Assembly: GCA_900771045.1 (NCBI GenBank) | Contig: CAAGMM010000447.1 | Span: 1-17,753 of the forward strand | Origin: Bacteroidales bacterium | Lineage (GTDB): Bacteria; Bacteroidota; Bacteroidia; Bacteroidales; F082 | Direction: 5' to 3' | DNA: 17,753 nucleotides | Part shown: piece by piece, positions 1 through 6,181 of the stretch | Layout: the number at the start of each line of letters is the position of its first letter | Position numbering within the stretch: the first letter of the stretch is position 1 | The notes under the pieces: model-generated | Database searches by the model: none | What the model was told of the DNA's origin: nothing | What the model saw: the letters and a program-made list of their open reading frames with translations, nothing else | Translations under genes and position numbers: made by a program

Positions 1-21
1 AAAGATAATCATTTTTTCCAT

Positions 22-60
22 TCAGACGGGAAGGAAGGAGCTTTCCTTTCTTCCTTCTGA
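22..60. other. Long imperfect hairpin at the left edge
   Basis: Bases 22-26 pair with 56-60, and 28-39 pair with 44-55. There is one bulged base at 27, two or three G-T wobbles, and a four-base loop at 40-43. This is the strongest local inverted repeat near the left end. It could be the terminator of a gene lying to the left of the window. However, no clear T-run follows it on either strand, so a canonical intrinsic terminator is not proven. Confidence 0.4.
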
Positions 61-94
61 TAAAAATATTGATTTTATCGACCTCCGCAAAAGT

Positions 95-102
95 TGCATT
101 TG
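95..102 (+). promoter_or_regulatory. Weak candidate -7 element for the membrane protein gene
   Basis: The octamer TGCATTTG matches five of the six fixed bases of the Bacteroidetes -7 consensus TAnnTTTG and lies 18 bases before the ATG at 120. A transcription start around 107-110 would give a very short leader, as is common in this phylum. No convincing -33 TTTG is visible. The call rests only on motif and spacing. Confidence 0.25.
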
Positions 103-119
103 TCTCTTGAATTTAGGTT

Positions 120-755
120 ATGAATCAACAAGAAAAAGAAATGACTCCTGAACAAAGTCTTGAATTAATTCGCCATACGATAGAGCAAAATCGTCGAAGT
201 ATGGAACGCAATGCGGGTGTTCCAATGATTTTTTGGGGCATTTTGACTGCGGTATTCGCTATTGCAATTGCTTTTTTATGGAAATATTGCGGTGGACCAA
301 TTTGGAACATGCTATGGTTTTTGATGGCTGCCATTGGTTTTCTGGTAGAGCATACAATATTAGAAAATCATGGTGAGAAATCTAATAGTTTTCTTGGTTT
401 TGTCATTAGTAAAATATGGATTACTTTTGCGATTTTCTCCCTAAGTATGTCTATCGTCTTGTTTTTATTAAATTTATTTACAGTTGATCCTACTCCTGAA
501 ACCACGGTGGTCTTTCCAATCACTGCAGTTATTATACTTCTGTTAGGCGTTGCAGCCACGATTACGGGGCTTGTCCTTAAAAATTACTGGATTACCATTG
601 CAAGTATTATCAGCGGTTTATTCGGATTTGCGTTAGCTTTGATAATGGGTTCTTCGGCTTTTCAGATGTGTATCATTGCTGTAGTTGCCGTTTTGGTTTT
701 GGTTATTCCAGGTATCATTATGAATAGCAAGAAGTCTCAACAATTAAATCCTTGA
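120..755 (+). CDS. Six-helix integral membrane protein of unknown function
   Basis: This 211-residue protein has no enzyme motif that I recognise. The first 34 residues are polar and cytoplasmic-looking, with the pattern MTPEQSLELI followed by RRSMERNAG. About six hydrophobic segments follow, near residues 35-55, 62-82, 98-120, 130-152, 155-176 and 180-200, ending in a short basic tail. The N-terminal EQSL..I..TI...R pattern before the first helix resembles a family of Bacteroidetes hypothetical membrane proteins found beside small winged-helix regulators, and that is the gene that follows here. An alternative start is ATG 141 (residue 8), which would keep the conserved MTPEQSL. The gene is visibly more AT-rich than the rest of the window. 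A membrane sensor or partner of the regulator is an inference from adjacency only. Confidence 0.75.
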   Translation: MNQQEKEMTPEQSLELIRHTIEQNRRSMERNAGVPMIFWGILTAVFAIAIAFLWKYCGGPIWNMLWFLMAAIGFLVEHTILENHGEKSNSFLGFVISKIWITFAIFSLSMSIVLFLLNLFTVDPTPETTVVFPITAVIILLLGVAATITGLVLKNYWITIASIISGLFGFALALIMGSSAFQMCIIAVVAVLVLVIPGIIMNSKKSQQLNP

Positions 756-758
756 ATT

Positions 759-1043
759 GTGTTTAAACCATTAAATCCATTATTGCATAGCGAATTACGG
801 CTTGCTATCATGTCGTTGTTACTTGAAGCGGAAGATGCCGATTTTGTCTATATAAAAAAACAGACTGGTGCCACCGCTGGCAATTTAAGTGTGCAGATAG
901 ACAAACTGTCTGCGGCAGGGTACATTACAGTAAAAAAAGAGTTTAAAGGAAAGAAACCATGTACCATTTGTAAAATCAGTACGCTTGGTGTTGAAGCTTT
1001 TGAGGAATATGTTGATGCCTTGAAAGATTATTTACAAAAGTAG
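759..1043 (+). CDS. Small winged-helix DNA-binding regulator (MarR/ArsR-like, HTH_34 type)
   Basis: This 94-residue protein starts at GTG 759. It shows the compact winged-helix plan. Helix 1 includes SELRLAIMSLL (11-21). A helix-turn-helix follows, with QTGATAGNLSVQIDKLSAAG (35-54) as turn plus recognition helix. The wing YITVKKEFKGKKPCT runs about 55-69, and a C-terminal dimerisation helix (76-92) follows. LNPLLHSELRLAIMSLL and the TGAT.GNLS...KL..AGYI pattern are typical of the single-domain regulators often paired with a membrane protein in Bacteroidetes. It lies in the same reading frame as the upstream gene, separated from its TGA by one codon, so it is almost surely co-translated. There is no ATG alternative that keeps the LNPLLH motif. 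Target and ligand are unknown; autoregulation of the pair is an inference. Confidence 0.85.
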   Translation: MFKPLNPLLHSELRLAIMSLLLEAEDADFVYIKKQTGATAGNLSVQIDKLSAAGYITVKKEFKGKKPCTICKISTLGVEAFEEYVDALKDYLQK

Positions 1044-1247
1044 ATAGTTCTAAGGGTGTATTTCTATCGTTAAAATTGTTGGAAATGTCCCCATTTACAA
1101 ATTGGGTCAGGCATCTTTAACGTACTCTTGCCCATGTTATTTTCGGTTTTTTTAACGCGGCAAAAATGACACAACGGACTGAGTCTCCAAAACAGAAATC
1201 ATTCCTTATTTCCATCAAAAAAAACTTTATCTGACAGCAATAATCTT
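1044..1247. other. Convergent intergenic region, AT-rich, no confident gene
   Basis: This 204-base gap lies between the 3' ends of the + strand regulator and the minus strand comM. CGTTAAA at 1068-1074 and TTTAACG at 1116-1122 form a perfect 7-base inverted pair, and a further TTTAACG copy lies at 1151-1157. A small perfect hairpin AAATG-TCCC-CATTT sits at 1083-1096. None is followed by a convincing T-run, so I do not call a terminator. No coding frame looks credible. Confidence 0.4.
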
Positions 1248-2783
1248 TTATTCTCCCCACGTCTCCCTGTCGAGGCTGCGGTACTGTATCGCTTCCGCGA
1301 GATGCTCGGTCCTGATGGATTCTGCGCCTTCGAGGTCGGCGATAGTCCTCGACACTTTGAGGATTCTGTCGTATGCTCGTGCCGAGAAATTCAGTCTGTT
1401 CATCGCGTTCTTCAGCATTGCCGAGCATTCTTCGTTGAGATGACAATAGTCGCGTATCATTTTGGCCGTCATCTGCGCATTGGAGTGTACGTTTGGGATG
1501 TCGGCATAACGCCGCGCCTGTATCTCACGCGCCTTCGTCACCCTCTCCCTGATGACGTCACTGCGTTCGCCTAACTGCTTTTTGGCTAAATCCTCAAACG
1601 GCACCGGGACGACTTCGATATGAAGGTCAATGCGGTCCATCAGCGGCCCCGAGATTCTGTTGAGATACTGCTGGACGGTGCCGGGTTTGCAGACACACTC
1701 CATCGTCGGATGGTTATAATAGCCGCAGGGACAGGGGTTCATCGCCGCCACGAGCATAAAATTGGCCGGAAACTCGACGCATTGCCTCGCTCTCGCGATA
1801 TTCACGACTCTGTCTTCCATCGGCTGCCTTAAAACTTCCAACACCTGCCTTTTGAACTCCGGTAGTTCATCCAAGAAAAGAACCCCGTTGTGAGCCAATG
1901 AGATTTCTCCGGGCTGCGGATATGTGCCGCCTCCGACCAAGCCGACGTATGAAGTGGTGTGATGCGGGCTTCTGAAGGGTCTTCGTCTGACGAGTGCACC
2001 GCCGTGGCCTGTAAGTCCCGACACAGAATGAATCTTCGTCGTCTCCAACGCCTCCTGAAGTGTCATCGGAGGCAGTATCGACGGCAGACGTTTGGCGAGC
2101 ATAGTCTTTCCAGAACCCGGCGGCCCAATCAAGATGACGTTGTGGGAGCCGGCGGCGGCGATTTCCATAGCGCGCTTGATGTTTTCCTGTCCTTTCACGT
2201 CCGCAAAATCAAAGTCGCAGTCGTCGCCGCCGCCGGCTTCGTCGTCAACAGAAACGACAACGGGATGCAAGACTTTACTGCCGTTGAGGAACCCGACGAC
2301 GTCCATGATATTATCAACGCCCAAGACCTCCAAACCATCTACGACAGCAGCCTCACAAGCGTTGATGCTGGGCAATATCAGGCCCTTGAAGCCGTCCTGC
2401 TGAGCACGTATCGCTATCGGCAAAGCCCCCTTTATGGCATTCACACCGCCGTCTAAAGACAACTCTCCCATTATGACATATTTGTCAAGCAGTTGACAAT
2501 CAATCTGTTCCGAAGCCGCAAGAATGGCTATAGCAATAGGAAGGTCGTATGAGGAGCCTTCTTTGCGAATATCGGCGGGAGCCATATTGATGGTCACTTT
2601 CTTCTTCGGATAACTCAAACCGTTATTGGACAACGCCGATTCTATGCGCTGCTGGCTCTCCTTGACGGCACTGTCGGGAAGTCCGACAAGAAAGAACTGC
2701 ACTCCACGGTCAATATTGACCTCAACAGTCACTGTGAAGGCCTCAATACCATTGAGGGCACTTCCAAAAGTTTTCACTAACAT
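1248..2783 (-). CDS. comM: ComM/YifB family Mg-chelatase-like AAA+ ATPase
   Basis: This 511-residue protein is full length for the YifB/ComM family. Members are AAA+ ATPases; ComM of Vibrio is a hexameric helicase that promotes branch migration during natural transformation. In order it has a ChlI/Lon-S5-like N-terminal domain (about 1-170), an acidic Asp/Gly-rich linker (180-195), an AAA+ core and a C-terminal lid domain. Visible motifs are Walker A GPPGSGKT (220-227), Walker B VLFLDE (301-306), the family Cys signature NPCPCG (349-354) with C363 and C365, and DRIDLH (383-388) carrying the likely sensor or finger arginine. The ATG at the 2783 edge gives the conserved MLVKTFGSAL start. It lies 40 bases downstream of gldB on the same strand and is probably in the cinA operon. 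A role in DNA uptake here is inferred from the family. Confidence 0.95.
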   Translation of the reverse strand: MLVKTFGSALNGIEAFTVTVEVNIDRGVQFFLVGLPDSAVKESQQRIESALSNNGLSYPKKKVTINMAPADIRKEGSSYDLPIAIAILAASEQIDCQLLDKYVIMGELSLDGGVNAIKGALPIAIRAQQDGFKGLILPSINACEAAVVDGLEVLGVDNIMDVVGFLNGSKVLHPVVVSVDDEAGGGDDCDFDFADVKGQENIKRAMEIAAAGSHNVILIGPPGSGKTMLAKRLPSILPPMTLQEALETTKIHSVSGLTGHGGALVRRRPFRSPHHTTSYVGLVGGGTYPQPGEISLAHNGVLFLDELPEFKRQVLEVLRQPMEDRVVNIARARQCVEFPANFMLVAAMNPCPCGYYNHPTMECVCKPGTVQQYLNRISGPLMDRIDLHIEVVPVPFEDLAKKQLGERSDVIRERVTKAREIQARRYADIPNVHSNAQMTAKMIRDYCHLNEECSAMLKNAMNRLNFSARAYDRILKVSRTIADLEGAESIRTEHLAEAIQYRSLDRETWGE

Positions 2784-2823
2784 CAGGTTTCATATTTATT
2801 ATTGATTTTCAATTAAAAAAACT

Positions 2824-3849
2824 TCATCGGGGCTTATACTTCGATTTCTGAAAAATGGCGTAGTTATCCTCATCCGAAAGCAGTTCCGGCAAGGTCACGT
2901 CGTTGTTTTCCATATACGAGCGTACTATCTGAAGACCGAAGAACTCGCCGAGACGCGCCGGTGCCTCATCTGAAAAAGCCTGAGTGAAAGGCCCGTCTGC
3001 AAAAAACCTGCGCCTTACATCACCGTTATTGGAATAAAGCATTTCATTACCGACAACGGCAGCCCACACATCTCTCTCATTATGGGAAATCCAGTCCATC
3101 TGAGATGACTTATACCTCAAAACTATACTGTCAGGCATATCAGGACACATCGCCTTGATGAGATACATCTTCTTCCCGCTGTTTACTACTTCCGTCAACA
3201 AGTCCTTATACGCCTGATTATGCGTAAATACCTTATTTACAAGGGCTTCAGCGACATCACGGCGGATGTACGGCGGAGTGAAACGCATCGATACATATCT
3301 TGGCAGACCAATTCTGTCGTAAACGACGTCATTGGCTCCGAGGTAAAAATCCAAACTGATTAGAACGTTTTCCGACATCAACATAACGGGGGCGGAACCT
3401 AAGTCGAGACCGGAAACGTAAAGATATGTGCCGGGAATTTTCTCCTGAGGAAAGTAATAATTGAAATGCCTATAAACGGACTTTATCTCATCATTCAGCC
3501 GCAAATCGTCGTCAAAACGCTCCGCCACCTTGCCGTAGATGTGTTCGACAAACGTATCTGTGACGAAATCCCTGAAAAACCTAACTATATCGGGATTGTC
3601 CAAATCGGCATCAAGGAAAGGAAGAAACTCATCCCGCAGAGATTTCAAACCCTCACCGAAATCGGCCGTATCCAAGGAAAACAAAGCCTTATCGTAACGA
3701 TGAAGCACTAAGTTCCGAGGCTCGCACGCCGAGACATCGACATCTAATCTTGACTTTTTCCCAAAACGACACGAAGATATAGCCGTTAACAAGGCAATGA
3801 AAATACAGATTAGTGATATTTTATTGATATTCAATAATTTTATTCTCAT
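2824..3849 (-). CDS. gldB: GldB-family lipoprotein
   Basis: This 341-residue protein has a lipoprotein signal peptide: a basic start, a hydrophobic stretch at 11-23, and lipobox I-S-S-C with the lipidated cysteine at 27. The following RFGKKSR lacks the acidic surface-export signal of Bacteroidetes, so a periplasm-facing lipoprotein is more likely. The C-terminal pattern LGEFFGLQIVRSYMENN, then LPELL, then the ending KSKYKPR is typical of the GldB family (gliding motility lipoprotein of Flavobacterium, also present in non-gliding Bacteroidales). GldB-like folds resemble the DUF2268 peptidase-like family, but I see no HExxH metal site. The ATG at 3849 lies six bases after the cinA stop, so the two are probably translationally coupled. 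The function outside gliding bacteria is unknown. Confidence 0.85.
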   Translation of the reverse strand: MRIKLLNINKISLICIFIALLTAISSCRFGKKSRLDVDVSACEPRNLVLHRYDKALFSLDTADFGEGLKSLRDEFLPFLDADLDNPDIVRFFRDFVTDTFVEHIYGKVAERFDDDLRLNDEIKSVYRHFNYYFPQEKIPGTYLYVSGLDLGSAPVMLMSENVLISLDFYLGANDVVYDRIGLPRYVSMRFTPPYIRRDVAEALVNKVFTHNQAYKDLLTEVVNSGKKMYLIKAMCPDMPDSIVLRYKSSQMDWISHNERDVWAAVVGNEMLYSNNGDVRRRFFADGPFTQAFSDEAPARLGEFFGLQIVRSYMENNDVTLPELLSDEDNYAIFQKSKYKPR

Positions 3850-3855
3850 TTGTTC

Positions 3856-5115
3856 TCATTTTTTATTCAAAATTTCCCTCAACATATTCAATGCTGTAAC
3901 ACTCGCCCTTTGGATATTGTTATCTCTGTCTTTTCCGAAATTGTTGATTTTGGAAAAAACGCCTTCGGGTGTCGCGACAGCAATCCACACCGTACCGACA
4001 GGAATCTCTTCCGTACCGCCCGACGGTCCGGCCACTCCCGTAGTAGCGACGGCGTAATCGGCATTGAGCCTTTTTCTCGCTCCGACAGCCATCTCCTCGG
4101 CTATCCGGCCGCTTACGACATTATATTTTGCAATATCTTCCGGCTTAACATCTAATAAATTGATTTTCACTTCATTACAATAAGAAACCACACTGCCTTT
4201 ATAGACATCGGAGCATCCAGCAACTGATGTAAGCATCCGGGCTATTGCGCCTCCGGTACAGCTTTCCGCCGTCACAAGCGTCTTATGCTCCTCCCTCAGC
4301 TTGTCCAAAACGACTTTCGCTATCGGCGCGTCGTCTTCACCGAAAACAAACTCACCAATCAAACCGTACAACTTCCCGACTTCCCGGCTGATGGCAGCCT
4401 GCAAAAATTCGGCATCCTCGTGCCTGCCGTCCAAACGAAGACGCACCATACCATACTGCGGAAGATAAGCCAACGACAGAAAATCAGGCAGGTTCTCTTC
4501 CCAATCCTTGATCCTGTCTGCAAGGAACGACTCGCCTATACCCGTCGTCATTATGACCTTCCTCGCGTACGGAGTGACCTTAAAATGCCTTTTCAGCATC
4601 GGGAGAATCTCCGTCGTGAAGACGTTTTTCATCTCAAACGGCACGCCGGGCATTGATATATAGACTGTTTTACCTTTTTCAAACCAAGTGCATGGGGCAG
4701 TGCCGAACCTGTTCGGAATATAAACGCAGTCTTTCGGAATGTAGGCCTGCTGAACGTTGCGTTCCGACATCGGATAGCCGCGGAGTCTGAATATCTGCCT
4801 CACGTTTTCAAGCGCGTCTTCGTTTAAGACCATCGTCGTATTGAAAAATTTACACAACGTCGGCTTCGTGATGTCGTCAGCCGTCGGACCTAAACCGCCT
4901 GTCATCATCACGAGATCAACATCAGAACACGACTCGAGCGCATTCATGATGTCATCTTCGCCATCACCTATAGTTAACACGCCGGCAACCTCTATACCGT
5001 TGATTGTCAGCTGTTCACCCATCCATGATGCGTTGGTGTTGACTACCTGGCCGATTAAAAGTTCGTCACCTATCGATATTATCTTAGCTTTGACGTTATG
5101 TGAAAACTTTTTCAT
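3856..5115 (-). CDS. cinA: CinA family nicotinamide-nucleotide amidohydrolase
   Basis: This 419-residue protein has two domains. The N-terminal MoCF/CinA domain (about 8-175) carries IGDELLIGQVVNTNA (15-29) and MTGGLGPTADD (71-81). The C-terminal PncC-type NMN deamidase domain (about 262-415) carries TAESCTGG (282-289) and TTGVAGPSGG (358-367). The family recycles NMN from NAD breakdown to nicotinate mononucleotide; the N-terminal domain is linked to ADP-ribose pyrophosphatase activity. The frame is open back to 5166, but a -7 element at 5133-5140 lies inside that extension. The ATG at 5115 gives the usual MKKF...AKIISIGDELL start and a leader of about 10 bases, so I place the start there. 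It heads a minus-strand run with gldB and comM. Confidence 0.95.
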   Translation of the reverse strand: MKKFSHNVKAKIISIGDELLIGQVVNTNASWMGEQLTINGIEVAGVLTIGDGEDDIMNALESCSDVDLVMMTGGLGPTADDITKPTLCKFFNTTMVLNEDALENVRQIFRLRGYPMSERNVQQAYIPKDCVYIPNRFGTAPCTWFEKGKTVYISMPGVPFEMKNVFTTEILPMLKRHFKVTPYARKVIMTTGIGESFLADRIKDWEENLPDFLSLAYLPQYGMVRLRLDGRHEDAEFLQAAISREVGKLYGLIGEFVFGEDDAPIAKVVLDKLREEHKTLVTAESCTGGAIARMLTSVAGCSDVYKGSVVSYCNEVKINLLDVKPEDIAKYNVVSGRIAEEMAVGARKRLNADYAVATTGVAGPSGGTEEIPVGTVWIAVATPEGVFSKINNFGKDRDNNIQRASVTALNMLREILNKK

Positions 5116-5132
5116 TTGGACTAATTTTTCGG

Positions 5133-5140
5133 CAAAAGTA
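5133..5140 (-). promoter_or_regulatory. -7 element of the cinA promoter
   Basis: Read on the minus strand this is TACTTTTG, a perfect match to the Bacteroidetes -7 consensus TAnnTTTG, ending 17 bases upstream of ATG 5115. The predicted transcript begins around 5126, after the open extension that would otherwise add 17 residues to CinA. The -33 region is T-rich but has no clean TTTG. Confidence 0.6.
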
Positions 5141-5201
5141 CGAATTAAAATGAGTTGAAAAATCATTGTAAAAAAAAATTAAGATAAAAATGTTTTTTCA
5201 T

Positions 5202-5209
5202 TAACTTTG
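5202..5209 (+). promoter_or_regulatory. -7 element of the nucleoside phosphorylase promoter
   Basis: TAACTTTG is a perfect TAnnTTTG match on the + strand, 28 bases before ATG 5238. It is divergent from the cinA -7 element, with 61 bases between the two. Upstream is an A-tract (5171-5178) and a T-tract (5192-5198). It also argues against the TTG at 5214 as the translation start, because that codon would lie at or before the predicted transcription start. Confidence 0.6.
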
Positions 5210-5237
5210 TAGATTGGAATTGTCAAAATTTTTTAAG

Positions 5238-6116
5238 ATGAAAAGAGTCATACCCGCATCACAAATACTGGTTAACGATAACGGACGAATCTACCACCTC
5301 GACCTCCTGCCGGAAGAAATCGCCGACGACATCATTTTAGTCGGTGACCCCGGACGGGTGGCGGCAGTTTCCGATAAATTCGACAAGATCGAGGTGAGGC
5401 GCAGCAACCGCGAACTCGTCACCCACACGGGATATTTCAACGGGAAACGCGTCACGGTGCTTTCAACGGGAATGGGAACCGACAATATCGACATCGTGAT
5501 AAACGAATTAGACGCATTGGCCAACATCGACCTGAAAAACCGCGTCGTGAAAGACACACACCGCACGCTCAACCTTGTTCGGCTCGGCACTTCGGGTGCT
5601 CTTCAGGCCGACATCGAAGTCGGAGACTCATACGCCGCATCGCGTTACGCCGTAGGCCTCGACGGCCTCGCCTATTTCTACAAAGAAAATTCAGAAGTCA
5701 TTGATAAAGAAATGACTGACGCATTCATAAAGTTTATGGATTATCCGTCCGAACTGCCGCGCCCATACGTCGTGAAATCGTCGGATGCCTTGTTTGAAAG
5801 ACTTTCCGAAGGTTGTTACAAAGGCATAACCGCCACTGCACCGGGATTTTTCGGCCCACAAGGACGCGAAGTCAGGCTCAGCCTCGCACACCCCACGATA
5901 AACAGCCGACTTGAAGACTTCAAATTCGGCGACTGGAGAATCGTCAACTTCGAGATGGAGTCGTCGGCGCTGTTCTCGCTCGGCAGGATGCTCGGACATA
6001 ACGCGATGACAATCTGCACCATCGTCGCTAACCGCGTCTCCGAAAAAGGCTGCACGGATTATCATCCATTTATGGAAAAACTCATTATCAATACTTTGGA
6101 AAAACTTACAAGGTAG
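5238..6116 (+). CDS. Nucleoside phosphorylase, uridine phosphorylase-like
   Basis: This 292-residue protein is a member of the PNP/UDP phosphorylase superfamily, which splits nucleosides with phosphate into base and pentose-1-phosphate in the cytoplasm for pyrimidine or purine salvage. Visible motifs are the phosphate-binding loop VGDPGR (35-40), STGMGTDNIDI (76-86), VRLGTSGALQ (114-123) and NFEMESSALF (237-246); the EMES stretch binds the ribose hydroxyls. The length and the long Asn/Asp-rich N-terminus match Bacteroidetes uridine phosphorylase-type proteins rather than the 250-residue E. coli enzyme. I chose ATG 5238 over the upstream TTG 5214 because of the promoter position and the MKRVIPAS start. 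Substrate preference (uridine versus purine nucleosides) cannot be settled by reading. It ends 65 bases before feoAB. Confidence 0.85.
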   Translation: MKRVIPASQILVNDNGRIYHLDLLPEEIADDIILVGDPGRVAAVSDKFDKIEVRRSNRELVTHTGYFNGKRVTVLSTGMGTDNIDIVINELDALANIDLKNRVVKDTHRTLNLVRLGTSGALQADIEVGDSYAASRYAVGLDGLAYFYKENSEVIDKEMTDAFIKFMDYPSELPRPYVVKSSDALFERLSEGCYKGITATAPGFFGPQGREVRLSLAHPTINSRLEDFKFGDWRIVNFEMESSALFSLGRMLGHNAMTICTIVANRVSEKGCTDYHPFMEKLIINTLEKLTR

Positions 6117-6146
6117 AAACGGAAAGTCAGAGGTGACCCCCATTGA

Positions 6147-6160
6147 TTCTATTTATAGAA
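6147..6160. promoter_or_regulatory. Palindrome upstream of feoAB, possible operator or hairpin
   Basis: TTCTAT-TT-ATAGAA is a perfect six-base inverted repeat with a two-base centre, 21 bases before the feoAB start. Its place just upstream of an iron transporter suggests a metal-regulator site (Fur or DtxR type), but it does not match a Fur box that I can recognise. With only two bases in the loop it is better as DNA symmetry than as an RNA hairpin. Confidence 0.3.
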
Positions 6161-6181
6161 CCACCTTATAAGAGACGCATA

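Noticed and set aside
1..60. Open frame over the first 19 codons ending at TGA 58-60, as the tail of an upstream gene
   Set aside because: It is mostly the hairpin sequence itself; too short to support.
1959..2456. 165-codon plus-strand open frame inside comM
   Set aside because: It is antisense to the Walker region of ComM, with Arg/Ser/His-rich composition typical of shadows.
2824..3849. Metallopeptidase call for the GldB-like protein
   Set aside because: No HExxH motif is present in the sequence.
6143..6181. TTG start extending feoAB by 13 residues
   Set aside because: The extension runs through the palindrome and has no FeoA homology; ATG 6182 gives the normal start.
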